Source of the DNA: Bacillota bacterium
GTDB lineage: Bacteria; Bacillota_E; Sulfobacillia; Sulfobacillales; JAIMBI01
Length of the DNA: 46,141 nt
Assembly: GCA_021828405.1 (NCBI GenBank)
Contig: JAKARZ010000012.1
Span: forward strand, 1 to 46,141
Direction: 5' to 3'
Shown here: in pieces, positions 35,761 to 44,031 of the stretch
Position numbering within the stretch: the first letter of the stretch is position 1
How the letters are laid out: each line of letters starts with the position of its first letter
Position numbers and translations under genes: made by a program
The notes under the pieces: generated by a model
Database searches by the model: none
Seen by the model: only the letters and a program-made list of their open reading frames with translations
Told to the model about the DNA's origin: nothing

Positions 35761-36612
35761 ATGGGCGGCCAGGTAGAAATCTGGGGGCTCGGCCTCATGG
35801 GCCTATCCCTCGCGGTTGGCCTGATGCAATCCGAGGGGGCATTCACGGTATACGGCATGGACTCGAGTGCGGACGCGTGCGAGCATGCGGCCCGCCAGGG
35901 GGTCCACATCGGGCCAGCCCCACGCCCCCGTTGGGTAGTGATGGCGGTGCCACCCCTGGCAGTCGCGTCGGCGCTGTCCGCCGCGACCCCGCGGCTCGAG
36001 CCGGGCACGGTCGTCACGGATCTCACCAGCGCCAAGTACCACGTGCTGCCGGCACTGGCGGCGCTGCCGCCCCAACTCCGCGTGGTTAGCTCCCACCCCA
36101 TGACGGGCCGAGAGCGGGGTGGCGGCCGGAACTTCCAGGCGAATCTCTACGCCGACCGGACTTGGGCGCTCATCCCGGTCCCGGGGCGGCCCTGCCCCGA
36201 GGAAGAGATGCGCGCGCTGGTGGAGCCGCTGGGGGCCCGCGTGCTCACCGTGCCGGCTTCCCGGCACGACCGGCTGGCGGCCCGCACCAGCCATCTCCCG
36301 TACTTGAGCGCCCTGGCGCTTACCGCCGTCGCCAGCCGGGATCCCGATGCCGCGTCGCTGATGGGGCCCGGATTCCTGGGCGCCACCCGCACGGCGGCGG
36401 CGCCGCCCGACCTGTGGTCGGAGATCCTCGACGCCAACCGGGACGAGCTGTTGTCGGCCCTGCATGACTACCTGGCGGAGCTCGCCACCTGGGAGGAGGC
36501 GCTGTCATCCATGCCCCCCGATCACCTGAGAACCCGCATCCAAGCCATCCAGGAGATACGCACCCACTGGTCCTCGTCAGGTCGCCTGAAGTCAAATCCG
36601 CGTCAGAACTAG
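35761..36612 (+). CDS. tyrA: Prephenate dehydrogenase
   Basis: This 283-residue NAD(P)-dependent enzyme converts prephenate to 4-hydroxyphenylpyruvate on the way to tyrosine. The N-terminal Rossmann fold begins EIWGLGLMGLSLAVGL with the GxGxxG variant, then YGMDSSAD. Substrate-binding and catalytic features include VTDLTSAKYHVL, the His in VVSSHPMTGRERGG and RHDRLAARTSHLPYLSALAL with the second conserved His. No ACT domain follows, so feedback regulation is not evident at protein level, matching control by the T-box instead. It starts one base after the DAHP synthase stop (TGAGATG) without an RBS of its own, so it depends on coupled translation. Confidence 0.92.
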   Translation: MGGQVEIWGLGLMGLSLAVGLMQSEGAFTVYGMDSSADACEHAARQGVHIGPAPRPRWVVMAVPPLAVASALSAATPRLEPGTVVTDLTSAKYHVLPALAALPPQLRVVSSHPMTGRERGGGRNFQANLYADRTWALIPVPGRPCPEEEMRALVEPLGARVLTVPASRHDRLAARTSHLPYLSALALTAVASRDPDAASLMGPGFLGATRTAAAPPDLWSEILDANRDELLSALHDYLAELATWEEALSSMPPDHLRTRIQAIQEIRTHWSSSGRLKSNPRQN

Positions 36613-36641
36613 AATTCCGCACAGGGCACTGGTAGAATCCG

Positions 36642-36667
36642 TCCACCGGCGACGCATCGCCGGTGGA
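36642..36667. terminator. Perfect 11-bp hairpin after tyrA
   Basis: TCCACCGGCGA and TCGCCGGTGGA pair perfectly around a 4-base loop 30 bases after the tyrA stop. There is no T-run. It could end the aromatic operon or be part of a structured leader of the diguanylate cyclase gene; a second stem-loop lies at 36697-36712. Confidence 0.5.
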
Positions 36668-36798
36668 GGATGGGGATTACATCACGCGGAGAGTAGCCCG
36701 AGAACGTCGGGGCCAACACACTAGGCGGCGAGCCGTGAGCCAATGGCGAAGAATGACCGTCCGGCACGGTGGCGCACAGGTTGGGTGGGGATAGTCCC

Positions 36799-38433
36799 AT
36801 GCACATGTTGTGGCTGGCCGCGATTTTTGGCATCCCCGTCTTCTTTCTGTTTCACTGGGGCTTGGACACGCTGCGCACCAACATGGAGCGCACCAGCGCT
36901 CGGCTTCTTGCCGCCCTGCATTTCGCCTTTGGGCTGATGCTGCTCACCGTGTATGCCATCCAAGTCTTGCCCTCCGCCTACGACTACGCACTGGCCCTGT
37001 ACGGCATGGGAAGCCTCGGGGTCCTGGTGGCCGCCTTTGGGGTGCACCTATGTCTGCGCGTTCTGCGCCTGATGCCGAGGCTGCCCCGCGGGGTTGGACT
37101 CGCGATCGCATATCTCTGGACCCTCCCAGGTTTGTGGACGATTCTTACCGGACACAATATTTTTGATGCGGTGCGCTTTACGCACTCGGGTTTTTGGGTT
37201 GACCCTCTGTACAACCGGCCATTTCACCTGGCGATGGAGGTCGCTCTCGCCCTCTCTGTGCTGACGGCGGGCGCATTGGGCCGGGCACGCCGCCGTACAT
37301 TCGACCCCAGCCGCCGGGGCCAAGTCAACGGCCTTCTCTGGGGCATTGCGCTCCTGGGCGTGGCTGAGTTCTTCCTCGGGGTCCTGCTTCCCGCGCGATC
37401 GCCGGGTTGGCTCCCGCCGTTCCCGTACTTGCTCGGGCTGCTGCTGTGGATTTGCACCATGCGCATTGCCATGCGCCACTATGCTGTCCCCTTTCGGATG
37501 CAACAGTACCAGCACTTGTCCTCGCTGACGCCCGCCCCCCTGCTGCTACTGGACGACACGGGACGGGTGGTGGACCGAAACCCGGCGGCGACTCACCTGC
37601 TTGGAGCGGGGGGCGAATGCCTGGATGACCTCGTGGCGGCGGACCAGGGGGCGGTGGCGGACCAGTTCCGGACAAACTTTGCCCGCCGCCAAGCCATACG
37701 GAAGCAAGAAGTCGCCTTCAGTGGGGCCGGTGGACTCCGATGGCTCTCGGCGGAAGGCGACTACATCACCGTAGACCGCACGACGTATTGCCTCTTGGTG
37801 CTGCACGACCTCACCGACGAGCGGGAGCGCCAGGCGCAGTTGGCACACATGGCGTACCATGACGATCTTACGAGGCTGCCCAACGCCACGCAGTTTTACG
37901 AACGATTGGTCGAGGCGCTCTCCGCGGGCCCCGGTCACCTGGACGCGTTCGCCCTAGCCATTCTCGACGTCGACAACTTCAAGCTCATCAATGACACCTG
38001 GGGTCACCAGGCCGGCAACCGCGTGCTGGTGGAGTTGGCGCAGCGCCTCGCGCGGCAGCGACGCGGCACCGATGTGGTGGGCCGGCTGGGCGGGGACGAG
38101 TTTGGCGTGCTGTTGGCCCAGGTGCCGAGCCGATTGGCGGCGGAATCCGCTGCGGAGCGCCTCCTGGCTGCGGTGCGCCCGCCCGTCCTTGTGGGACCTG
38201 ACGTGTCGGTCGAACTCACGGTCAGCGTGGGCATCAGCCTGTACCCAAGCCAGCGTCAGGACCGGGATAGCTTGGTTCGCGCCGCTGACATCGCCATGTA
38301 TCAGGCCAAGCACACGGGCAAGAATTGCGCCTTAGTGTTCGAGGAGGACTGGGCGCACGACGGGCCGCTCATGGATGGCACTCGTTCGCCCTGGGCGCCC
38401 GATCCCGCTCGCACTCCCGCTGCTCTCACTTAA
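36799..38433 (+). CDS. Membrane diguanylate cyclase (7TM, PAS, GGDEF)
   Basis: This 544-residue protein makes the second messenger c-di-GMP. The N-terminal 225 residues contain about seven hydrophobic segments (LWLAAIFGIPVFFLFHWGLD, LLAALHFAFGLMLLTVYAIQ, LLGLLLWICTMRIAM) as in HisKA_7TM-type sensors. A PAS domain follows (PAPLLLLDDTGRVVDRNPAA), then a short helical linker (DERERQAQLAHMAYHDDLTR) and the GGDEF domain: LDVDNFKLINDTWGHQAGNR and the active site GRLGGDEFGVLL. RGTD stands five residues before GGDEF, the exact place of the RxxD inhibitory site. No EAL domain is fused. The ATG at 36799 lies before the first helix; a GTG 10 codons upstream cannot be excluded. Confidence 0.92.
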   Translation: MHMLWLAAIFGIPVFFLFHWGLDTLRTNMERTSARLLAALHFAFGLMLLTVYAIQVLPSAYDYALALYGMGSLGVLVAAFGVHLCLRVLRLMPRLPRGVGLAIAYLWTLPGLWTILTGHNIFDAVRFTHSGFWVDPLYNRPFHLAMEVALALSVLTAGALGRARRRTFDPSRRGQVNGLLWGIALLGVAEFFLGVLLPARSPGWLPPFPYLLGLLLWICTMRIAMRHYAVPFRMQQYQHLSSLTPAPLLLLDDTGRVVDRNPAATHLLGAGGECLDDLVAADQGAVADQFRTNFARRQAIRKQEVAFSGAGGLRWLSAEGDYITVDRTTYCLLVLHDLTDERERQAQLAHMAYHDDLTRLPNATQFYERLVEALSAGPGHLDAFALAILDVDNFKLINDTWGHQAGNRVLVELAQRLARQRRGTDVVGRLGGDEFGVLLAQVPSRLAAESAAERLLAAVRPPVLVGPDVSVELTVSVGISLYPSQRQDRDSLVRAADIAMYQAKHTGKNCALVFEEDWAHDGPLMDGTRSPWAPDPARTPAALT

Positions 38434-38631
38434 ATCCGAGTTGGCTCCTCGGCGGGCCTCACTGGGCCCCTGGGGGAGGCGGGCTGAGGATGCACCAGGG
38501 CGTGCACCGCCGTTGTCCGCGGCCCTGAGGCTCATGGCATCGGCCGGATGACCCAGGAGGCTCTACCCACGTCGCCTTCCTCACGGCTTGCCGGGTCCGT
38601 CCTCTCCTCAGCGCTCCTCCGGGTCAGGGTT
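38434..38631. other. Intergenic region, no gene seen
   Basis: Two hundred GC-rich bases follow the diguanylate cyclase stop. Several short inverted repeats of G and C can be drawn but no convincing terminator, promoter or RBS stands out. Confidence 0.5.
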
Positions 38632-39234
38632 CACAAGAGCCGACCGACCGCGCGCGCGATGGCGCCGCGCCTTCATCCGATTGCCGCAGCCGGCCATGGA
38701 GCCCCATTTTTACGTGGCGCTGTGCGACCCGTCGCAGTACGCCTACCGGCAGTCGGGGTTTTGGCACACCTTCACCCGCGCCCAGTCGGGACTAGCCTGG
38801 CGCAGCGCCACGGCGACCACCAGGGCCCCCAGGGCCTCGGCCACCTCCGCGGTCGGCCGAGGCGCATCGAGGCCCCCGTCGGCGTCCAGGGCGAATCGCA
38901 CGGGCTATCGAGCCAGCCATCCATTCAGGGTGTCGATCCCGGGGAGTCGGGCAGCATTTCTGGCCCCATGGTACGCCACCATGTCACGAAATCCCTCGCG
39001 CAGCGCTCAAGCAGCCTTGGTCTCTCTGTCGGAAGGCCGGGGGCCTGCGAACGCCCGCCCCTGGCTCAGCCATGCCTCGAAGCCTGCGGGCGTCCCCAGC
39101 GCGTCCTGCCCGCGATCGATGTCGCGGGCGTTGAGACACGCGATGATCCGAGCGGTCCGCTCGGGCACGACAACTACGGCATCCCCCGGCGCAGGTTCGG
39201 AGGACGGGGGAGGCCGACTCCGAACGGCCGCCAT
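38632..39234 (-). pseudogene. CGNR zinc-finger (ABATE-type) regulator pseudogene
   Basis: Reading down from 39234, one frame begins with the ABATE-type N-terminus (TARIIACLNARDIDRGQDAL, AFEAWLSQG) and ends at 39007. Another frame continues ALREGFRDMVAYHGARNAAR, LPGIDTLNGWLAR, a TAG, then VRFALDADGGLDAPRP. A third stretch gives PDWARVKVCQNPDC with a TAG, AYCDGSHSAT with a TAA, and KWGSMAGCGNRMKARRHRAR, the CGNR zinc finger. The three joined pieces are in the order and spacing of a 200-residue CGNR regulator. With three stops and at least one frameshift the gene is dead. Confidence 0.75.
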
Positions 39235-39429
39235 GAACGGCAGGGAGCCCCTTTCGCGGAGGACTTCGCGGCATGAGCCTGGACCCGTTCGGTCTTATCC
39301 GCGTCCACCGATCGGCTGAGCCCGCGCATGGTTTCGGCACAGGGTCGGGCGCCCACCCGCAGCAACGTGTTGGACGTGTGCCCTGGGCCGCTGGCTCCCG
39401 CATCTTTCGACAATGCTACACTCGACGGG

Positions 39430-40257
39430 ATGACTACGTTGAGCCAGCATCGATCCCGTAAAGCACTGTCGAGTGCCGCGTGGCACTTGTACCTGTCGGA
39501 ATGCGTGGGCACCCTGTTGCTGGTGGCCGTCGGTTGCTCCCTGGTGGTGTTAGACTTTGCCACAGGTAGCCCCGTGGTGCACGCCCTTCCCAGCGCCGCC
39601 GTCCGCCGGGCCGTCACGGGGTTCCTGTTTGGTGCCACTGGCGGCTCGATTGCCCTGTCCCCCGTCGGCCGCGTGAGCGGCGCGCATATCAATCCCATCG
39701 TGTCGCTCGCGTTTTGGCGCCGCGGCAGGCTGGCGCCGGGTGTCGCGGCCGGGTATGTGGCGGCGCAACTGGTGGGCGCCATCTTGGGTGCGCTGCCGCT
39801 CCTGCTGTGGGGGCGGTGGGCGACGCGCGTGCATCTGGCCGCCACGATGCCTGGCCCGGCTGGCCCCTGGGTGGCCGTTTTAGGCGAGGTGGGCGCCACC
39901 ACGTGCTTGGTCGTGGGTCTCTTCGTATTTCTTGGCCACCGTCGCCTGCGCCGCTTCACGCCCGGTCTCTTTGCCCCCCTCTATGCGCTGCTGGTCTGGA
40001 TCGAGGCGCCGCTTTCCGGCACCAGCACCAACCCGGCCCGAAGTCTCGGCCCTGCGCTGATCGGCCACACATGGACCGCTTGGTGGGTCGACTGGATCGG
40101 TCCGCTGGCCGGGCTTGCCCTCGGACTGGCCATTCTCAAGCTTCCCCGGCTGGCCCTGCTCGAGGAAGAGGTGGCCAAGCTTTATCATTTTCACTGGGAT
40201 CCCCACGGCATCCTGCATGGCACGCGCCGTCCCGCGTCACGATCCCTGCCGGGGTGA
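39430..40257 (+). CDS. Aquaporin/MIP-family channel
   Basis: This 275-residue membrane channel carries both half-helix motifs. The first reads SGAHINPIVSLAFW, with NPI in place of the usual NPA. The second is the standard GTSTNPARSLGP. Six helices can be placed (LYLSECVGTLLLVAVGCSLV, GYVAAQLVGAILGALPLLLW, WIGPLAGLALGLAILKL). Arg after the second NPA forms the selectivity filter. Such proteins pass water, glycerol or other small neutral solutes. The ATG at 39430 has no strong RBS, and a TACACT lies 7 bases before it, so a leaderless transcript is possible. The C-terminal 30 residues (KLYHFHWDPHGILHG) are His-rich and cytoplasmic. Confidence 0.88.
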   Translation: MTTLSQHRSRKALSSAAWHLYLSECVGTLLLVAVGCSLVVLDFATGSPVVHALPSAAVRRAVTGFLFGATGGSIALSPVGRVSGAHINPIVSLAFWRRGRLAPGVAAGYVAAQLVGAILGALPLLLWGRWATRVHLAATMPGPAGPWVAVLGEVGATTCLVVGLFVFLGHRRLRRFTPGLFAPLYALLVWIEAPLSGTSTNPARSLGPALIGHTWTAWWVDWIGPLAGLALGLAILKLPRLALLEEEVAKLYHFHWDPHGILHGTRRPASRSLPG

Positions 40258-40296
40258 TCCGCTACCGCCGCACGTGCCGAACCCGCCCGATTGGGG

Positions 40297-40319
40297 TATG
40301 ATGAGTCAAACTAGTTGAC
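40297..40319 (+). promoter_or_regulatory. -10 element with overlapping operator-like palindrome
   Basis: TATGAT at 40297-40302 is followed at once by GTCAAACTAGTTGAC (40305-40319), whose 5-bp arms GTCAA/TTGAC are perfectly inverted. The palindrome would cover the transcription start of the MFS gene at 40350. The -35 region matches poorly. A repressor site is inferred. Confidence 0.4.
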
Positions 40320-40349
40320 CCGGTTAACGATCGGCGAGGTGGATCACAC

Positions 40350-41585
40350 GTGACCCAGAATCTGAAGTGGCTATATTGGGCAAGAGGCCTGCGCAGCTTT
40401 TCCACAGCGTTTCTCACCGTGGCTTTTCCGCTGTACCTGGCGGTGTCCGGCTACAATGCCGCGCGCCTCGGACTGGTGCTCGGCGTGTCGGGTGGCGTGT
40501 CGCTGCTGCTGGTGGCTGCGGCGGGGATCATCGGGGACAAATATGGCCGCCGGTCCGTCATCATGGGGCTGGCGGCGCTCGCGGCCATCGGCGGCGCCGT
40601 CCTCACCCGCACGGTGGCTTTTTGGCCAGTCGTGCTCGCCAGCGGACTTGGGGGCGTCGGCAAAGGCGGCGGGGCAGGTAGTGGGGGATCGTTTGGCCCG
40701 GTGTTTCCGGCCGAACAGCCGCTGGTGGCGGGCGCTGTCCACGACAGCAACCGGACTAAGGCGTTCGGCGCCATCTCGTTTGTGGGGGTCATGGCCGGTG
40801 CGGCCGGGTCGCTCGTGGCGGCGGTGCCTGAGATCCTGCACAGCCATGGCTGGACCTGGGCGGCGAGCTACCAACTGCTGTTCGCCGCGTCAGTGATCAT
40901 CGCACTGGCCATGGTGGCCGTTAGCATCCCCCTCAGGGAGAACCCGCCGACCCAGACCCCCGTCACGGCCACCGACGCTCCCCCCATCTCGTTCAAGCAG
41001 CTCCTGGGCCGGCTGGGCTTCACCAACGCCCTGAACGGCCTCGGGTTCGGGTTTTTGGGTCCGCTGTTGACATACTGGTTCTACCGCCGCTATGGTGTCG
41101 GCCCCGCCGAGTTGGGCGTTCTGTACACCGTCATCAACCTGGCGTCGGCCCTGCCGTATCTGTGGTCGTCCACCGTGGCGGCGCGTTTGGGCGCCGTGCG
41201 AACCGTCACCTATACCCGGGCCCTTGGCCTCTTGGTGCTGCTGTCCATGGCTGTCTGCCCCACCTTTGTCCTGGCGGGCATCGCGTACATGTTGCGTATG
41301 ATCTTCAACTCGCTCGGGATGCCCGCTCGGCAGTCGTTTGTGATGGGGGTAAGCGACGACCGCCATCGGAGCCGTGTGTCTGCCTTCAGCTCTCTGCCAG
41401 CTCAGATCACCGGGATGGTCAGTCCCGTGGCCGCGGGCGCCCTGATGGACGCGGTATTGGACATCCCCATCTTTGGCGCGACACTGTTTATGGGTCTGAA
41501 CCTCGTGGCGTACTACTGGCTGTTTCGCGACGTGCGCCCCCCCGAAGAGCAGTCGCCGGCTCGCATGGCCGGCGGATCCACCTGA
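40350..41585 (+). CDS. MFS transporter
   Basis: This 411-residue, 12-helix transporter begins WLYWARGLRSFSTAFLTVAF. The loop 2-3 motif is GIIGDKYGRRSVIMGLAAL and further helices include LLFAASVIIALAMVAVSIPL and LGFGFLGPLLTYWFYRRYGV. A glycine-rich helix with GGVGKGGGAGSGGSFGPVFP and PAEQPLVA resembles metabolite or drug efflux permeases whose Pfam match is MFS_1. The GTG at 40350 follows GAGGTGGA. A possible operator lies over its promoter, suggesting inducible expression. The substrate is unknown. Confidence 0.87.
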   Translation: MTQNLKWLYWARGLRSFSTAFLTVAFPLYLAVSGYNAARLGLVLGVSGGVSLLLVAAAGIIGDKYGRRSVIMGLAALAAIGGAVLTRTVAFWPVVLASGLGGVGKGGGAGSGGSFGPVFPAEQPLVAGAVHDSNRTKAFGAISFVGVMAGAAGSLVAAVPEILHSHGWTWAASYQLLFAASVIIALAMVAVSIPLRENPPTQTPVTATDAPPISFKQLLGRLGFTNALNGLGFGFLGPLLTYWFYRRYGVGPAELGVLYTVINLASALPYLWSSTVAARLGAVRTVTYTRALGLLVLLSMAVCPTFVLAGIAYMLRMIFNSLGMPARQSFVMGVSDDRHRSRVSAFSSLPAQITGMVSPVAAGALMDAVLDIPIFGATLFMGLNLVAYYWLFRDVRPPEEQSPARMAGGST

Positions 41586-41708
41586 CGCTGGCATAGGACG
41601 GCCAGCAAACTCCCTCGCAGCGATCCTTTGGGCAGCGGAATCCGTATGATGGACGCGCCGGCAAACATACGCAGAACATCTGCGAAAGAACATTCAAGGG
41701 GGTTCCCG

Positions 41709-43835
41709 ATGGACAAGCGACACCTCACCGTAGAAGACGTTCAGCACTTCGAGCTCGCGGCCAGTCCTGTGCTGTCACCCGATGGGACGCGCGTCATCTA
41801 CCAGCGCACCGTCGCCGATGTCGAGGACAACGGCTACCGCACGCACCTGTGGATCGCGCCCATGGACGGCAGTGCCCCGGCGCGGGCGCTCACCAGTGCC
41901 GGCAAGCGCAACGCAGGCGCCGCCTGGTCCCCGGACGGCCGCACCGTGGCCTTCGTCTCCAATCGCAGCCACGGATCGCAAGCGTGGATCCTGCCCCTGG
42001 ACGGCGGGGAAGCCACCCGGCTCACCAGGCTCCGACGCGGCATCTCGTCTCTGGTGTGGGCGCCCGATGGCCAAACGCTGTACGGGTTGGTACCCACCCC
42101 GTACGACGGCGACATCGAACTGTTCGATGCCAATCTGTCCGAGAAAGAGGCCCAAAAGCAGTTCGAAAAAGAGGACAAAGAGTGGGCCGAAGGAGCTAAG
42201 CGCTTCGACCGCCTGCACTATAAGATGAATGGCACCGGGCTTAGGCCGCACCGCGTCCCTCAGCTGGTCGCGGTGGACGTGGCCACCGGCGATGTGCGCC
42301 AGCTGACCCGCGGCGACATGGGCGTCAGTTCCCCGGCCATCTCCCCCGATGGGCAGCGACTGGCCTTGATATCCAACCGCCACCCCAACCGGGAGACGGA
42401 GCAGCAGGAACACCAGCACGTCTACCTGCTGTCCGCCGCCGGCGGTGAGCTCACGCTTTTGACCGACACAATCTCGGCACGCGACGTGGCATGGTCTCCC
42501 GATGGCCAACACCTGGCTGTCGTGGGAGCCGGTGAGGAGCTGTACCGGTACCGGTCGGCCACCCAGGGCAAGCTATTCCTGGTCACCCTGGACGGCAGCG
42601 CCATCGAGGATCTCACGGCGTCGTTCCCGGACTCGCTGTCTAATTCCTGCGGCTCCGACGTCCGTGCGGCGGGGGAGGTCCCCGGAGCCATCTGGGCCCG
42701 CGACGGCCACGCCATCTTGGCCATCTCGGGCCGCGAGGGCCGATCCGAGGTGGTCCGCATCCCCGTGGCGCACGGTCGGTTGGATGGACCCATCACGGTC
42801 GTGATGGGCGGCGACCGCAACGTGTTTGCCTTTGACACCCGGGACGGCGAGCACCTGGTGGCAATTTACGGCATGCCCACCGATCCCTCGCGGGTGGTGG
42901 CCGTCCACGTGTCGACCGAGGGCCGTCCACGGCCAGCGCGACCGCTCACTGCACCCATTCCCGAAGGGCGCATACCGTCCTTCCCCGCCGACGAGATTCG
43001 CCTCGACCGCGACAACCAGTGGCTGGCCGAGGTGGAACTGGTGGAGCCCGAGGCATTCACGTACGTCTCGGCCGACGACTGGAGTGCCCAGGGATGGGTC
43101 ATCCGGCCACCGGGGGCGGAGATGGGCAAGAAGTACCCGGTCATCCTGGAGATCCACGGCGGGCCGCAGACCAACTACGGCTACATGATGTTTCACGAGA
43201 TGCAGTGGCTGGCCGCTCAGGGATACGCCGTGGTGTACACCAATCCGCGGGGCAGCACCAGCTACGGCCAGGATTTCGTGAACGCCGTCCGCCTGCACTA
43301 TGGGGAAAACGATGCCGTGGACATCTTAAACGGCCTGGATGCCGCGCTGGCCCGATTCGACTGCCTCGACGCGGATCGGGTGGCGGTGACGGGCGGCAGC
43401 TACGGCGGCTTCATGACCAATTGGCTGGTGGGCCACACCAATCGGTTCTTCGCCGCCGTGTCGCAGCGGTCGATTTCCAACTGGGTCTCGTTCTATGGCG
43501 CGTCCGACATTGGCCCAACCTTCGTGGAGCATCAGCTGGGCGTGGCCATGTTTGACACGCCCGAAGACCGCGAAGCGCTGTGGCGCATGTCGCCCTTGGC
43601 CTATGCCGCCAACGTGGCCACCCCGCTCCTCCTGCTGCATTCGGAAGAGGATCTGCGCTGCCCCATGGAGCAGGCCGAGCAGTTCTACACCGTGATCAAG
43701 CGGCATGGCGGCGAGGTGGAGCTTTTCCGCGTGCCCCAGGCCACCCATGAGCTGTCGCGCAGTGGCAAACCGAAACTGCGGCTGGCACGCTTGGGCGCCA
43801 TCCACGATTGGATCGAGAGCCACCGACCTCAGTAG
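41709..43835 (+). CDS. S9 prolyl oligopeptidase-family serine peptidase
   Basis: This 708-residue peptidase resembles acylaminoacyl peptidases. The N-terminal beta-propeller has the repeating pattern of TolB/PD40-like blades (AAWSPDGRTVAFVSNRS, LVWAPDGQTLYGLV, PAISPDGQRLALISNRH, VAWSPDGQHLAVVG). The C-terminal alpha/beta-hydrolase domain has EIHGGPQTNYGYMMFHEMQW, the nucleophile Ser in VTGGSYGGFMTNWLVGHTNR, the Asp in LLLHSEEDLRCPMEQAEQFY and the His in VPQATHELSRSGKPK. No signal peptide is seen, so it is probably cytoplasmic and trims oligopeptides. The ATG at 41709 follows AAGGGGG at 6 bases; an in-frame start at 41628 has no RBS. Confidence 0.94.
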   Translation: MDKRHLTVEDVQHFELAASPVLSPDGTRVIYQRTVADVEDNGYRTHLWIAPMDGSAPARALTSAGKRNAGAAWSPDGRTVAFVSNRSHGSQAWILPLDGGEATRLTRLRRGISSLVWAPDGQTLYGLVPTPYDGDIELFDANLSEKEAQKQFEKEDKEWAEGAKRFDRLHYKMNGTGLRPHRVPQLVAVDVATGDVRQLTRGDMGVSSPAISPDGQRLALISNRHPNRETEQQEHQHVYLLSAAGGELTLLTDTISARDVAWSPDGQHLAVVGAGEELYRYRSATQGKLFLVTLDGSAIEDLTASFPDSLSNSCGSDVRAAGEVPGAIWARDGHAILAISGREGRSEVVRIPVAHGRLDGPITVVMGGDRNVFAFDTRDGEHLVAIYGMPTDPSRVVAVHVSTEGRPRPARPLTAPIPEGRIPSFPADEIRLDRDNQWLAEVELVEPEAFTYVSADDWSAQGWVIRPPGAEMGKKYPVILEIHGGPQTNYGYMMFHEMQWLAAQGYAVVYTNPRGSTSYGQDFVNAVRLHYGENDAVDILNGLDAALARFDCLDADRVAVTGGSYGGFMTNWLVGHTNRFFAAVSQRSISNWVSFYGASDIGPTFVEHQLGVAMFDTPEDREALWRMSPLAYAANVATPLLLLHSEEDLRCPMEQAEQFYTVIKRHGGEVELFRVPQATHELSRSGKPKLRLARLGAIHDWIESHRPQ

Positions 43836-43847
43836 CCATTCCCTGAT

Positions 43848-43883
43848 AACGCCCCGAACCCGCCGCGACGGGGTCGGGGCGTT
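43848..43883. terminator. Strong bidirectional-type hairpin after the S9 peptidase gene
   Basis: AACGCCCCGA (43848-43857) pairs with TCGGGGCGTT (43874-43883). A nested CCCG/CGGG lies inside. It follows the peptidase stop by 12 bases and lacks a long T-run. Confidence 0.6.
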
Positions 43884-43910
43884 GCTGCTGTCGTGTGCCG
43901 TATCGGCGCC

Positions 43911-43976
43911 TTCACATAACCTTAACGCGAGTCTCACGCCGTCTTCATGAAACCATCACGCCCCGTTCACGGGCGG
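43911..43976 (+). promoter_or_regulatory. Pho-box-like array: six hexamers phased at 11 bp
   Basis: Six consecutive 11-base units begin TTCACA, TTAACG, CTCACG, TTCATG, ATCACG and TTCACG at 43911, 43922, 43933, 43944, 43955 and 43966. PhoB/PhoP response regulators bind direct repeats with this 11-bp spacing. The array lies 56 bases before a gene for a phosphate-type MFS transporter. Regulation by phosphate is inferred from the array and the gene together. Confidence 0.7.
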
Positions 43977-44031
43977 GCGCCACACTGGCACTAGACACCA
44001 TCAACGCAGCACACGCAGGGGGAGGGTTTAA

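Noticed and set aside
36642..36798. c-di-GMP (GEMM) riboswitch before the diguanylate cyclase
   Set aside because: The leader lacks the conserved GEMM core sequences and tetraloop-receptor pattern; only generic hairpins are visible.
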